This document shows positions 8,800 to 17,983 of a stretch of 64,000 nt of DNA, in pieces (the first letter of the stretch is position 1; every line of letters begins with the position of its first letter). Position numbers and translations under genes: made by a program. The notes under the pieces were generated by a model, which worked only from the letters and a program-made list of their open reading frames with translations, did no database searches and had not been told where the DNA came from. The stretch covers positions 2,480,001 through 2,544,000 of the forward strand of contig NZ_CP042171.1 of assembly GCF_005938645.2 (NCBI RefSeq). Direction: 5' to 3'. This DNA comes from Pedobacter sp. KBS0701 (GTDB lineage Bacteria > Bacteroidota > Bacteroidia > Sphingobacteriales > Sphingobacteriaceae).

Positions 8800-9360
8800 A
8801 TGAGTAGCAATATAACAGTTGAGCGAATCTGCGAACACTGCGGTAAGACATTCTTGGCGAAGACTACGGTCACTAAGTACTGCAGCCTGAATTGTAACAG
8901 GCGGCATTACAAACAAAAGATCCGTAATCTAAAGATTTCTGCCAGCAATGAACAGACACTTAGTATCCGTACAAAAGCGATTAATGATCGGCCCGCAGAG
9001 TTCCTTACGGTGAAACAGGCTGCCCGCCTGCTTCATTGCGGTGAAAGGATAATTTATCAGCAGATCAAGAATGGCAGGATTAAGGCAATCCAGCTCAGCG
9101 AACGGAAAACACTGATCAAGAGAAAGCTTTTGGATAAGGCATTTAAACAGGTCAACTTTCAGCCGGTTCAGCGTACTGAAAGAACGAAAAACCCTGCTCT
9201 GGTCTACTGTATAAGTATGACTGATGCCCAACAGCATTTTGGTATATCAGAAAAAGCACTTTATGACCTGATCAAACGGAATGATCTTGAAGTTTTCTTT
9301 AACGGAAAGTTCAGCTATGTACTCCGATCAGCATTGAACCAAATATTTTATAAAAGTTAA
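8800..9360 (+). CDS. Zinc-ribbon and helix-turn-helix DNA-binding protein next to the integrase
   Basis: A 186-residue protein if started at the ATG at 8800; an in-frame ATG at 8710 adds 30 residues unlike a protein start. Residues about 9-30 have CEHCGKTF...[12 protein letters not shown], a four-cysteine ribbon. Two excisionase/MerR-like helix-turn-helix segments follow: [29 protein letters not shown] (about 68-96) and a second near [22 protein letters not shown] (about 140-161). It lies 6 bp upstream of the integrase and is probably co-transcribed. It may act as recombination directionality factor or regulator, inferred from position. Confidence 0.8.
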   Translation: MSSNITVERICEHCGKTFLAKTTVTKYCSLNCNRRHYKQKIRNLKISASNEQTLSIRTKAINDRPAEFLTVKQAARLLHCGERIIYQQIKNGRIKAIQLSERKTLIKRKLLDKAFKQVNFQPVQRTERTKNPALVYCISMTDAQQHFGISEKALYDLIKRNDLEVFFNGKFSYVLRSALNQIFYKS

Positions 9361-9366
9361 TAAGTT

Positions 9367-10566
9367 ATGGGAAGCGTTACACTCAGAAGGAAAAATCTTA
9401 TTACCGGAAGGCAAAGCCTTTATCTAGACTACTACCCACCATTTTTAAATAGTAAGACCGGAAAAACCCAGCGTACCGTTACGCTGAAATTATACCTGTT
9501 CACAAAACCTGAGAATGAACTGCAGCGCGTTCATAACAAAGAAACACTGCTCAGTGCTCAGACTGTCTGTGCGCAACGACAGATCGAAATACAGAACCGG
9601 CGCTTTGGTATTATTTCAGAACAGGACCGAAATGCAAGCTTTACCGAGATTTTTAGGCAGGTATGCATAAGCCGCAGGAAATCAATGAATGATCACTGGG
9701 AAATGGGACTGCGTTATTTTATCGCTTTTAGCGGTCATGATCTTCGTCTGCCGGAGCTCTCTGACTTTCTATGTGAGGATTACAAAAACTATCTGTTAAG
9801 CGGACCTGGAATCTCACGTTATGGGCGGCCGATCAAAAAGAATACAGCAGTTACCTACTATGCCAAATTCCGGGCGGTATTGCGCCATGTCTACAGGCGT
9901 AAGCTCATCCCGGTGGATCTGCACGCAATGGTCGATCCTATCTCACCAAAGGAAACGAATCGGGAAAGACTGACTATGGAAGAGTTCCAGCATTTGGCGG
10001 ACACACCTGCCAGTTCGGACCTGATGAAAAATGCAGCGATTTTTTCCGGACTTACCGGGCTCAGGTGGTCAGACGTAAGTAGTTTGCACTGGTCTGAACT
10101 TAGGGGCAGGCCGGGCAGTTTTGAAATCCAGTTTTCGCAAGGCAAGACAGAGAACGCAGAGGTAATGCCGATATCGGATCAGGCGGTTGCCCGCCTTGGA
10201 GACCGGATGGAACCGGGAGATCTACTTTTCCCCGACCTGAAGTACAGTCAGCTAAAATCATTCTTTACCAACTGGTGTACTGCCGCGGGCATTTTTAAGA
10301 ACATCACCTTCCACAGTTTCAGGCATACTTTTGCTACACTTCAGCTTGAACTGGGTACTGATATTTACACCGTATCTAAATTGCTCGGACACCGCTCCCT
10401 GAAAAATACCGAAATTTATGCGAAGATAGTAGATAAAACCAAGCGCCAGGCAGCAGCTAGGATGCTGCTTAAAGATGTTGAGGATGAAAGTGTCGGTGAT
10501 GATCAGGAAAAAAGACAGTCAATTTTTATCCTGCACCGAAATGAGGAAAAACTTGGTACAAGCTAA
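9367..10566 (+). CDS. Tyrosine recombinase/integrase of the ICE
   Basis: A 399-residue phage-type integrase of the Bacteroidetes conjugative-transposon class. The N-terminal arm and SAM-like domain cover about residues 1-190. Catalytic residues are in place: R233 (TGLRWSDV), K260 (between beta-strands), H316-x-x-R319 (HSFRHTFA), H342 (LLGHRS) and nucleophile Y351 (NTEIYAKI). It would cut and rejoin attP and attB during integration and excision. Its place right after mnmE, with iterons in between, indicates the left boundary of the element. It converges with the next gene and overlaps it by 4 bp. Confidence 0.95.
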   Translation: MGSVTLRRKNLITGRQSLYLDYYPPFLNSKTGKTQRTVTLKLYLFTKPENELQRVHNKETLLSAQTVCAQRQIEIQNRRFGIISEQDRNASFTEIFRQVCISRRKSMNDHWEMGLRYFIAFSGHDLRLPELSDFLCEDYKNYLLSGPGISRYGRPIKKNTAVTYYAKFRAVLRHVYRRKLIPVDLHAMVDPISPKETNRERLTMEEFQHLADTPASSDLMKNAAIFSGLTGLRWSDVSSLHWSELRGRPGSFEIQFSQGKTENAEVMPISDQAVARLGDRMEPGDLLFPDLKYSQLKSFFTNWCTAAGIFKNITFHSFRHTFATLQLELGTDIYTVSKLLGHRSLKNTEIYAKIVDKTKRQAAARMLLKDVEDESVGDDQEKRQSIFILHRNEEKLGTS

Positions 10567-10910
10567 ATGAATAGGTCCCTTTTGTCCAAGTGATTGCTTT
10601 TACTTTGCGATTTCTGAATGATTTCAGCAGCGGTTTTACGTCTGGAAGCTGCAACCCAATTTTTGAGTTCCGATTGGCTAAAGTACAATCGCCTGCCCGG
10701 CTTGCTTACAGGTATTTCCATTCTACTGACTTTAGAGTATAGGGATTGTACAGAAACCTTTAGGTAATCAGCTGCCTCTTTTACAGTCAAAAGGTCATTC
10801 AATCCGTCATCAACCGGATTAAGATCTGATACCATCTCTTCGATCCGTTCTACCTTTTCAAATAACTGACGGATGATTTCGGGAAGTTTCTCAAAGCCAA
10901 ATGATTCCAT
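10563..10910 (-). CDS. Helix-turn-helix excisionase-like protein
   Basis: A 115-residue protein. The N-terminal half is a short amphipathic, coiled-coil-like stretch (FEKVERIEEMVSDL). Residues about 40-90 hold the excisionase/MerR-type HTH found throughout Bacteroidetes ICEs (LTVKEAADYLKVSVQSLYSKVSRMEIPVSKPGRRLYFSQSEL). It is convergent with the integrase, overlapping its stop by 4 bp. It is a good candidate for the directionality factor or a transfer regulator, but such proteins cannot be told apart by sequence alone. Confidence 0.85.
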   Translation of the reverse strand: MESFGFEKLPEIIRQLFEKVERIEEMVSDLNPVDDGLNDLLTVKEAADYLKVSVQSLYSKVSRMEIPVSKPGRRLYFSQSELKNWVAASRRKTAAEIIQKSQSKSNHLDKRDLFI

Positions 10911-11484
10911 AGCACAGTTTAATTTACCGCAATTTTGTGCATTATTTCGCTGGTATCATCCAATATTGGGGGGATTGGATTATTTGTATTACGCACACAT
11001 CCGCAACATTTTACAATTCCAAGGCAATCGTGATCGACAGGAAAGCCAACCTATATGTTGCAGATGCATCGAACTATTTCCAATTCCCTGTTCCTTTTTA
11101 AGCTGCCAGTACATCGGCGCCGTGACCTGATTCAAAGCCTCTTGTTACAAAGCCCATTTTTACTGCGACCATACCGCAAGCTCGTAACCATCTGGATCAA
11201 GGAACTGGAACCTGCTTCTCCATATTCGTTTTCGATTATCTGATCTAAACTAGCCATACCTTTTTTTTGCCTTACGGAGACAGCATCAAGTTAAAATTTA
11301 GAGGGGAACCGTAGAATAAATAGCGAAGCACTTTATTCAGCGAAATTCCTGTTACAGATTAATACTGCTGTATATTGGCAATAAAAATGAATGGCAACCT
11401 TGCCATTCTGACCAATAGCCCGCAAAATATTAAAACTACTTGTTTTTACGCCAGGGGTTTATTAAGTTTAAGAAACGAACCTTT
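10911..11484. other. Mostly non-coding interval with a decayed gene end
   Basis: Apart from the VOC-type fragment at 11160-11231, no coding signal is seen. It contains the promoters of the two divergent genes that flank it. Confidence 0.4.
11160..11231 (-). pseudogene. 3' fragment of a glyoxalase/VOC family gene
   Basis: On the minus strand a short frame ends FQFLDPDGYELAVWSQ-stop, the characteristic C-terminal strand of glyoxalase / bleomycin-resistance (VOC) proteins. Upstream sequence loses the frame at once, so only about 20 codons remain. It suggests past gene loss in the cargo region. Confidence 0.5.
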
Positions 11485-11889
11485 ATGAACCAGAACCCAA
11501 TCGTATTATACATAGACGCCGACAACAACGACAGCTTTCTGAGCTATACTCAAGATCCAGATAAGATTTCTAAAAACATCAAGCATTTTGGAGAAGAATA
11601 TGCACAGGATATCGAAATACGAAAATCTATATACACCGATGACGTAGTAAGTATAAACATTGTTGGAAAATATATCTGCATTTTACATACCAATGCAGAA
11701 TTCCAAAGGATGCTGCTTTTTGATTCTATGGCTATTCCGGATGTGGATATGGTGGAGACTTTTTTGGTCAAACTTTTCAATAGCGCGTTATCTGATGATT
11801 TCTTATACAAACTTGGATATCTAAAGTCTTATTCTTCCCGGTCTTTTTATCCCGTTTTGTTAAGCAGTGATATCCCTTCTCCTGAATAA
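11485..11889 (+). CDS. Hypothetical protein
   Basis: A 134-residue protein if started at MNQNPIVLYIDADNN; a longer start at 11440 is also in frame but adds a basic tail without support. It has mixed alpha/beta composition with acidic patches, and no transmembrane segment or signal peptide. I do not recognise a family. It is a monocistronic gene in a region of decaying neighbours, and its open frame suggests it is still under selection. Confidence 0.55.
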   Translation: MNQNPIVLYIDADNNDSFLSYTQDPDKISKNIKHFGEEYAQDIEIRKSIYTDDVVSINIVGKYICILHTNAEFQRMLLFDSMAIPDVDMVETFLVKLFNSALSDDFLYKLGYLKSYSSRSFYPVLLSSDIPSPE

Positions 11890-12249
11890 AACTTCATATC
11901 AATTTCGTATATCCCCTTTGATGCTTTTACCTGTGGACCTACAAAAAACCTGGCCCTGGAAAAACCGCCGCCGACAATCCGATATTTTGGCCCCGTATCC
12001 GCAAAAAAGGTGTTCCATTAAAAAATTATGCCGTAGTTAAATTAGCCCTTCGGGATCACAAAACCACGCAGCGACGCCAGTTTACTGTCCCGGAACGGCC
12101 AGACATCGCAGTAATCTTACTGGAGAACTTTAAATCATAGGTAGCACTTGCAGATGCATCTAATACAAATCTTTCCATTGGCTCAGGCTCTTCGCAGCCG
12201 TCAGAATAATGTCTATATCGTCAATGTTAAACTTTAGGTTTCTGGTAGA
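11890..12249. other. Gene-free interval, probably decayed coding sequence
   Basis: The plus strand reads for about 37 codons (YAVVKLALRDHKTTQRR... to about 12139) without a start and stops on both sides. The composition looks like old coding sequence, but I cannot name a family. Confidence 0.3.
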
Positions 12250-12251
12250 GC

Positions 12252-12279
12252 AAAAAAGCGACCTTTAAGTCGCTTTATA
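12252..12279 (-). terminator. Hairpin terminator after the TPR pseudogene
   Basis: AAAGCGAC (12255-12262) pairs with GTCGCTTT (12269-12276) across a 6-base loop. Read on the minus strand the hairpin is followed by a run of T. It lies directly after the stop of the minus-strand TPR gene. Confidence 0.7.
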
Positions 12280-12280
12280 T

Positions 12281-12779
12281 CTAATTTTTATTCCAATCTT
12301 TAGGTAGCCAGTAATGTTTTTCTGGGCCCTCATCCTTATTACCGTGCATTTCTGACTTTTTATCTGCCTCTTCCTTTATCAATTCGATATACGCTGGGTT
12401 TTCCTCCTCAAATATTTCTCCCCCATCTAGCCGATAAGCACTCATGAAATTGGTTTTTGCTTTTTCAAAATTCTGCTCTTCAAAAAAAAACCTGTCCTAT
12501 ACTAAACCAGATATAAAGCTTACCTGTTCCATCAGGGCTCATCAATGCTTTTTTGATAAATACTTATAGCCTGGTCTGGTTGCTGTTTATTATAGTAAGC
12601 ATCTCCAATTGTTACATATAGTCAGGTTGCTGCTTCCCAGCCTGTTTCAGGTTCTGGTAAAGAGATAAAGCCTCTTCATATTGCTTCAAGGCAGATGTAA
12701 ATTGTTCTTTTTCTGCATATTCATCGCCTTTTTCAGAAAGTGATGTTATCTTATCATAAACTTCATCAGCTAATTCCAT
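12281..12779 (-). pseudogene. Tetratricopeptide-repeat protein, multiply frameshifted
   Basis: The start is intact (MELADEVYDKITSLSEKGDEYAEKEQF, then a TPR helix pair ALKQYEEALSLYQNL), but the frame stops after about 55 codons. Homologous sequence continues in other frames as TIGDAYYNKQQPDQAISIYQKS, then LYIWFSIGQVFF, then FEKAKTNFMSAYRLDGGEIF to the stop at 12281. At least three frame changes are needed, so this is a true pseudogene. Related small TPR proteins often sit beside toxin or Rhs genes in Bacteroidota, but no such partner remains here. Confidence 0.75.
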
Positions 12780-12784
12780 AGCTA

Positions 12785-12988
12785 TTATTTGATGTACATT
12801 TCTGGATTTCGATAAAAATCAAGATATTTTGGATCTTCATCTTCCAAGTAGCTAAAGCGTGCCTCGTCTACTGCATATTTGAATTTATCATAAGCTTTTT
12901 GATATGCCCCAGTTTCAAAATAACATTTGGCTTCATAATGCTGTACCTCACCTTCTGAAAGCTGTAATGAATCATTGTTTTTCACCAT
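12785..12988 (-). CDS. C-terminal remnant of a second TPR protein
   Basis: 67 residues. The end FSYLEDEDPKYLDFYRNPEMYIK parallels the end of the neighbouring TPR pseudogene (GGEIFEEENPAYIELIK), and AKCYFETGAYQKAYDKFKYA is a TPR helix pair. The frame is open upstream for only a few codons (LWKWLDEMV) before a stop. This is probably the 3' part of a tandem TPR paralog whose 5' end is gone. Confidence 0.45.
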   Translation of the reverse strand: MVKNNDSLQLSEGEVQHYEAKCYFETGAYQKAYDKFKYAVDEARFSYLEDEDPKYLDFYRNPEMYIK

Positions 12989-13294
12989 TTCATCCAGCCA
13001 CTTCCATAGGCATTAATCATATTACTTTTAGATTTTACCTAAGTCATTTTGCTTCAAGACCGGATCTTTGAGATCAATGGTTAACCTGATCCCGCTTTCC
13101 CTCTATCCCACTGCGCGCAATAACACCAAATTATACTTCTTGGCACTTTTAGCACCTGTGCGTTCAGGGTTTACTCTCGGTCTTAACCATATTGCCAACC
13201 ATCAAACCTTCCGCCATGTATAATATATAAATCCATGCGCAAGAACAACAAATTTAATTTAGAATTGCACCGCCATTATTGTACTCAAAATTGT
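12989..13294. other. Gene-free interval
   Basis: About 300 bp. It probably contains the lost 5' end of the TPR remnant, but no readable frame remains. No clear terminator for the AraC gene is seen. Confidence 0.35.
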
Positions 13295-14209
13295 TTAATT
13301 GAAAGAACGTCTGAAATCCAAGGGTGACATACTGGTTTTGAGCTTAAATAGTTTACTAAAGGATGGGGGATGTTCAAATCCCAATTCATAGGCTATCTCG
13401 CTGATCGAAGCCTGACTTGTTGATAACTGTTCCTTTGCTTTTTCGATCAGGTGGTTATGAATGTGCTGTTGAGCATTTTGCCCGGTAAGTGATCGCAACA
13501 TATCACTTAAATAACTGGCACTGACGTTTAATTGCGCAGAAAGAAACTGGACAGTTGGAAGCCCCTGCTTTTGTGCCTGTGGCGACTGGACGTAGGCGAA
13601 TAAAGTGTCTTCTACCCTTTGAAGCAAATCGTTGCTTACCGCCTTTCGGGTGATAAACTGCCGGCTGTAGAACCGATTCGCATAATTCAGCAGCAATTCG
13701 ATCTGGGAAATCACAACGTCCTGACTGAAATTATCAATTCTGCCTTTTAACTCTTCTTCGATACTTTCGAAAACAGCAATAATCGTGGTTTTTTCTTTCT
13801 CCGATAAGTGCAACGCTTCATTGATCGAATAGGAAAAAAATCCATAGGTTTTAATTTTTTTGGCGAGTTCGTAACCCTGCAAAAAATCCGGATGGAAAAG
13901 TAAAGTATAACCAGATTGATCGCTTAATGGTGCATGGCCTCCTGTGATTTGATTCGGTGAAACAAAAAACATTCCCCCTTCGTCAAAATCATAGTAATGC
14001 TGTCCATATCTGAACTTTCCCTGGAAGTTCATCTTGTAAGAGATCTTGTAAAAACTTAAGATGTGCGGACTGGGAAGTTTTTCCAGGGGAATGGCTCCTT
14101 CGGCATTATTTATTAAACTTACCAATGGGTGCATAGGCGCCGGCATGTCCAGCGCCTTATGCAACCTTGATAAAGAATTGAATCTGTGGTTAGACATTTC
14201 TTCCTTCAT
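13295..14209 (-). CDS. AraC family transcriptional regulator
   Basis: A 304-residue protein. The N-terminal cupin-like sensor domain covers about residues 30-190. The C-terminal AraC double helix-turn-helix covers about 205-300 (LPTVQFLSAQLNVSASYLSDMLRS, then ISEIAYELGFEHPPSFSKLFK...PLDFRRSF). The ligand is unknown. It lies 9 bp downstream of the broken hydrolase gene in the same orientation. In Bacteroidota such regulators are often paired with oxidoreductases or hydrolases they control, so it may be the former regulator of that gene. Confidence 0.9.
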   Translation of the reverse strand: MKEEMSNHRFNSLSRLHKALDMPAPMHPLVSLINNAEGAIPLEKLPSPHILSFYKISYKMNFQGKFRYGQHYYDFDEGGMFFVSPNQITGGHAPLSDQSGYTLLFHPDFLQGYELAKKIKTYGFFSYSINEALHLSEKEKTTIIAVFESIEEELKGRIDNFSQDVVISQIELLLNYANRFYSRQFITRKAVSNDLLQRVEDTLFAYVQSPQAQKQGLPTVQFLSAQLNVSASYLSDMLRSLTGQNAQQHIHNHLIEKAKEQLSTSQASISEIAYELGFEHPPSFSKLFKLKTSMSPLDFRRSFN

Positions 14210-14218
14210 GTTGCCTGT

Positions 14219-15147
14219 TTACGATTTGCTTTCAATACTGCCTAACGCACCCTGTACGCCGTGAAGGCTTTTCTTTGCTTGTTCCCAACTTGGATCGGCT
14301 GGGTCGAATGTACTCCGAATGTACGCAAGAATACTTTCACATACAAAAGCAACACGCTCCGGATTTTCATCACTTGTCTCGCGGGCATCATATCCTGATA
14401 TGCCACCAAAAATGTGTTCAGCGCCAAACACGGTCAGCAAGTCCTTTGGGCCAGAACTTGATAATAAGCATCTGCACGCCAATTATCCTCATCAGAGAAC
14501 ATAAGGTTTTTGTCCTGGTCTCCATTTACAATAAGTGCTGGCAAAGTCATGGTGCTGAAATTGCCGGCCGCCAATACAGGATAGTGCTGTCTGGCTGCTC
14601 CGTTAAATCCTTCGGGTCCACCAGAAGCACCAATTAGCACCCGAGCCTTTAATCTTGGTTCTGCGGCATTCACTATTCTACCTGTTGCCGGGTCAGTTAC
14701 TTCCATGCCAGCCAGCATGGCTAAGGTCTGGCCGCCCATCGAATGGCCGATGGCAGCAACTTTTGCTTTATCAACTCTTCCGGTTAACCCAGGTACTGTG
14801 GCAATAATTTCGTCCAGATGATCCAGGATAAATGTCATATCCGCTGGCCGCGAGCTCCAAAACAAGGGTGCTTCCGGAAGGGATGCGGAAAGTCCGAGCG
14901 CTTTGGAATTTTGATGAGTAGGTTGAATGACAACAAAGCCTTCTGCGGCAAAAAAATCTGCCATGGGGCCATATCCTTTGTACTAAGAGAGAAAGTTGGA
15001 GGGGCCATGCCCATGCGAAAGAAGAATAACCGGCAGGTTGTTTCCGCTCGCGGGAGCAGAAACTTTTATTTCGAGGTCTACATGACGGCCCGCAACTGGT
15101 AACACAACCGGACTAAAACTGATGATGGGTGTTTTTGACTGTTTCAT
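14219..15147 (-). pseudogene. Alpha/beta hydrolase (chlorophyllase/PETase-like family), disrupted
   Basis: It starts MKQSKTPIISFSPVVLP and carries the oxyanion-loop motif LLSHGHGPS, the nucleophile motif GHSMGG, and an acid/histidine end (GDQDKN; FGAEHIFGGI). Two lesions break it. An in-frame TAG at 14983-14985 interrupts NFLS-YKGYGP, and a one-base frameshift near 14460 lies between RADAYY and SSGPKDLL. Everything else aligns as one protein of about 308 residues. The start overlaps the stop of the upstream gene by 4 bp. The substrate cannot be given. Confidence 0.8.
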
Positions 15148-15572
15148 TTTATTTTGATTTTTATTTTGATACAGGCAAAGTTCATCAACCTTCCTCTCCC
15201 CGGCGTAGTGAAATCGAGGCATTTCGTAGCCAAACTCCGGAAAGTATCCATCGTGAAGGAAAATCCATTTTCTTCCCTCATTAATGCCTGATAAAAGTCA
15301 GCATCATTGCCGACATTGAAACCGCTCAAAAAGTTGATCTCATTTCCAGGCCGCTGCAAAATACCATCCATCACGATATAACAGAGATCAACATCCGATA
15401 ACTTCAGCCCACATTCATTACAAAACTGTTCAATCTGATCAAAAGCCCAAGCCCCATCAAATCCTACACTAACCGATTGCGAAACTGCTTCCTTAATATC
15501 CAAATAACCAAAAAGACAAAAAGCCTCCCTAAAACTCACTATCTCATTTTCCAGAGTCTCGAAATTTTCCAT
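15144..15572 (-). CDS. Hypothetical protein with KIKIKIK tail
   Basis: 142 residues from the ATG at 15572; an ATG two codons upstream is equally possible. The body is acidic and soluble with no motif I recognise. The last seven residues (KIKIKIK) come from a short AT-rich tandem repeat that runs into the start of the hydrolase gene. The original stop was therefore probably lost and the frame extended to a new stop overlapping the next ATG. It is in one operon with the hydrolase. Confidence 0.55.
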   Translation of the reverse strand: MENFETLENEIVSFREAFCLFGYLDIKEAVSQSVSVGFDGAWAFDQIEQFCNECGLKLSDVDLCYIVMDGILQRPGNEINFLSGFNVGNDADFYQALMREENGFSFTMDTFRSLATKCLDFTTPGRGRLMNFACIKIKIKIK

Positions 15573-15594
15573 AACCAATTTCTAAAAATCCTGT

Positions 15595-16458
15595 TTATTT
15601 CCCTTCTCTGCCCTTTTCCAAAAAAATCTCGATCGCTTTCCCTACGGTTTTTCCCGTTTTTTTTGGCTTTCTTTTTTTCAGTGGTGAAGAAGAAAGCTCA
15701 ATCCATACAGGGGCATGATCGCTAGCCTTTTCCCAGCCCCTGACTGGGCGGTCCACCCCACCTGATCTGAGTTTTTCGGAAACCAACGGACTAAGCAAAA
15801 AATGATCCAGCCTCAGTCCCGCATCTCTACCATAGGCATTGCGAAGGTAATCCCAGAAAGTATATATGCGTTGTTCCGGATATAGATCTCTGATGGCATC
15901 TGTCCAACTCAGGGCAACAAGGTCTGCATAAGCTTTTCTGATGTCTTTTTGAAAAAGCGCGTTATTGATATACTTCTCGGGTTTATAGGTATCCAGCTCG
16001 GTTGGCATAACATTAAAGTCGCCAACCAGCATAACCGGAAGTCCCGTAGCAAGTAGCGTCTGTGCATGCGCATGGAGCCTTGAAAACCAGCGTTTTTTGT
16101 ATTCATACTTCGGCCCGGGATAAGGATTACCATTGGGCAGATACAGGCAGCCGATGACATAACCTCCGGTAAACCCTTCCAGATATCTGCTGTGGTTATA
16201 TTCCGGATCTGCTCCGGGAAGGTCCCGCCTAAGTTCCTTTATTTCCGTCCTAGAAAGGATCGCTACCCCATTCCAGCTTTTTTCCCCTTTCCAGACGGCC
16301 TGATAACCAGCCTTGCGGATCGCATGTATTGGAAAGTGCTTATCCTCACATTTAAGTTCCTGCAGGCATACAATATCCGGCATGGCTTCATCTAGCCAGC
16401 GCAACAGAATGGCCAGTCTTCCATTGATCCCATTGATATTGTAGGTTGCGATCTTCAC
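15595..16458 (-). CDS. xth: Exodeoxyribonuclease III
   Basis: A 287-residue member of the ExoIII/APE1 family (usually 250-290). It cuts DNA at abasic sites and removes 3' blocking groups in base-excision repair. Motifs in order: MKIATYNINGINGR (N7), LQELKCED (metal-binding E), VGDFNVMPTELDTY (D and N), LRLDHFLLS (D) and SDHAPVWIEL (catalytic H). It has a basic lysine-rich C-terminal tail. It lies 8 bp after the Fpg-like gene, so a base-excision-repair pair is likely. This is an accessory copy carried by the ICE. Confidence 0.93.
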   Translation of the reverse strand: MKIATYNINGINGRLAILLRWLDEAMPDIVCLQELKCEDKHFPIHAIRKAGYQAVWKGEKSWNGVAILSRTEIKELRRDLPGADPEYNHSRYLEGFTGGYVIGCLYLPNGNPYPGPKYEYKKRWFSRLHAHAQTLLATGLPVMLVGDFNVMPTELDTYKPEKYINNALFQKDIRKAYADLVALSWTDAIRDLYPEQRIYTFWDYLRNAYGRDAGLRLDHFLLSPLVSEKLRSGGVDRPVRGWEKASDHAPVWIELSSSPLKKRKPKKTGKTVGKAIEIFLEKGREGK

Positions 16459-16466
16459 GGCAAAGG

Positions 16467-17234
16467 TCAGTCAAAAAGTTTTTGGGATTTTGTATAATAA
16501 CTTGTTCTGCCACCTATTTTTTCATGAAGCACTTCCTCGCCTTTTTTGGTCTGTTTGATACCCGCTCCATGTATTTCCATAAAGTCCCTGAGTTCACCAC
16601 GCAACTCATCACCGTTTTCTTTCCCGATTTTCTTTATGGCAGTTTCCAGCACCGAGTGCATACTTTTATGCAGTCTATTAACATCGTCCCCTGGTATCTT
16701 GCCGGCAATGGAAAAAGGGGAAATCCCGGCATGGTAGAGTATTTCATCACCATAAGAATTTCCGATCCCCCGGATCTTCTTCTGGTCCATCAGCAGGGAT
16801 TTGATCACAGTTCTTTTTCCTTCCAACAGTTTGAGCAGTGCTGGATAGTCAACCTCAAGGGCATCGGGAACATCGTTCTCCTGCGGATGAAGCGTCGGGG
16901 TAGCCTGTTTCTGCATATCCGTCACGGCAAAACCGGATCCACCTTTAAAATGAAAGCTCATAATGGTAAATTTAGGTGCTTTATCAGTTAGCTCAACAAG
17001 TTCTCCCCTGAGCATCAGGTGCATTCCGAGTATGCTGTCTCCGATATGGAACTGTAAAGTTTTCCCTGAGCGTTTTACCAAAGAAAGTTTATGGCCCTCA
17101 AGATTTTCTTTCAGTTTTTTTGGAGGGACATTAAGTTTTTTATCAACCGGAATATCAATTTTTTCAAGCACTTTGCCTCTATATCTTCGGGTGAGGATGC
17201 GCGCGAAAACTTCAAGATCAGGTAGTTCAGCCAT
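16467..17234 (-). CDS. Fpg/Nei-family DNA glycosylase-like protein lacking the catalytic N-terminal proline
   Basis: 255 residues from the ATG at 17234. It begins M-A-E-L-P-DLEVF where Fpg enzymes have M-P-E-L-P, so the Schiff-base-forming Pro2 is Ala; Glu3 is kept. The H2TH domain (about 130-215) is present with KSLLMDQKKIRGIGNSYGDEIL. The C-terminal zinc-finger segment is reduced to GGRTSYYTKSQK without the usual cysteines. It may be a lesion-binding or altered-chemistry paralog. It lies in line with a DUF3606 protein upstream and ExoIII downstream, forming a repair operon. Confidence 0.85.
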   Translation of the reverse strand: MAELPDLEVFARILTRRYRGKVLEKIDIPVDKKLNVPPKKLKENLEGHKLSLVKRSGKTLQFHIGDSILGMHLMLRGELVELTDKAPKFTIMSFHFKGGSGFAVTDMQKQATPTLHPQENDVPDALEVDYPALLKLLEGKRTVIKSLLMDQKKIRGIGNSYGDEILYHAGISPFSIAGKIPGDDVNRLHKSMHSVLETAIKKIGKENGDELRGELRDFMEIHGAGIKQTKKGEEVLHEKIGGRTSYYTKSQKLFD

Positions 17235-17238
17235 GTTA

Positions 17239-17619
17239 TTATGATTTGAGGTAGTTTTTGATTTCTGAAAGATTCTGTCTACGGATAGCGGCAACTGCTT
17301 TAAGCTCTTCGGCACTGATCTGAAACTGTTCGGCCCAGTAACTTAACTGCTTTGGATCAGCGGTATCTATGGTTCCCTCAGTAACTCCAAAGTCTTCGGG
17401 CTCCAGTGTATCCTTATCAATAGCAATGTCCTTAAGAACGCTTTTCACTTCTTCTGATTCTCCAAAATACTGTCTGGCCCTTTTTAGTCCGGTGGCAATA
17501 GCAATTCCCTCATCCATTCCTTCAGCCAATAACGCATTTGCTATTTCCGCCACTTTCTCCCTAAGAGGTTCAGGCTGGTTTTTATATGATGGCGGGTAAT
17601 CCCCATTGTACCAAGGCAT
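17239..17619 (-). CDS. DUF3606-containing protein with MPWxxxDYP N-terminal domain
   Basis: 126 residues. The N-terminal part (MPWYNGDYPPSYKNQPEPLREKVAEIANALL...EGIAIATGLKRA) is a small helical domain seen in many stress-related bacterial proteins. The C-terminal 45 residues (DPKQLSYWAEQFQISAEELKAVAAIRRQNLSEIKNYL) match DUF3606. It ends 4 bp before the Fpg-like start and is probably in the same operon. The function is unknown; the company of repair genes suggests DNA-related stress. Confidence 0.75.
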   Translation of the reverse strand: MPWYNGDYPPSYKNQPEPLREKVAEIANALLAEGMDEGIAIATGLKRARQYFGESEEVKSVLKDIAIDKDTLEPEDFGVTEGTIDTADPKQLSYWAEQFQISAEELKAVAAIRRQNLSEIKNYLKS

Positions 17620-17797
17620 AGGCGCTCCTTTTTATTCTTAGAACATCGGTTATCCGATGAAAGTTTGGAGGCGGCGAACAAAAAAGGAGGAAGTCTTTGG
17701 AACTTCCGCCTCAACGTGTTAATCATCGGCATTTCGTAATGTCAATGTACATTTTTACATTGAATGCAGACCTTATGGATGTTGGGCAATAAAATTA

Positions 17798-17983
17798 TTA
17801 ATTTGTTTTCTTTTTGTTTTTGATATAGTTTTCGATATCCTTCCGGTCAGAAGATCCGGTTGCCCTTTTGGCACCGACAATGGCCTGCGAGCTTACGCCC
17901 AATTTATCAGCAAGATATTTTACCTCGTATGGTTGTGAAGAATTCACTTCCCTTCTTTCTACTTTTGATCCTCTGGTACTCAT
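17798..17983 (-). CDS. DUF3606 domain small protein
   Basis: 61 residues: a basic N-terminus, then a single DUF3606 unit (EVKYLADKLGVSSQAIVGAKRATGSSDRKDIENYI), and a KKKK-type tail. It is a stand-alone relative of the C-terminal half of the next gene. DUF3606 proteins are small and often lie near stress and repair genes; no biochemistry is known to me. Confidence 0.75.
   Translation of the reverse strand: MSTRGSKVERREVNSSQPYEVKYLADKLGVSSQAIVGAKRATGSSDRKDIENYIKNKKKTN

Noticed and set aside
12281..12988. Active toxin-immunity pair
   Set aside because: The TPR proteins resemble immunity-type genes, but both are broken and no polymorphic toxin or Rhs sequence remains nearby.
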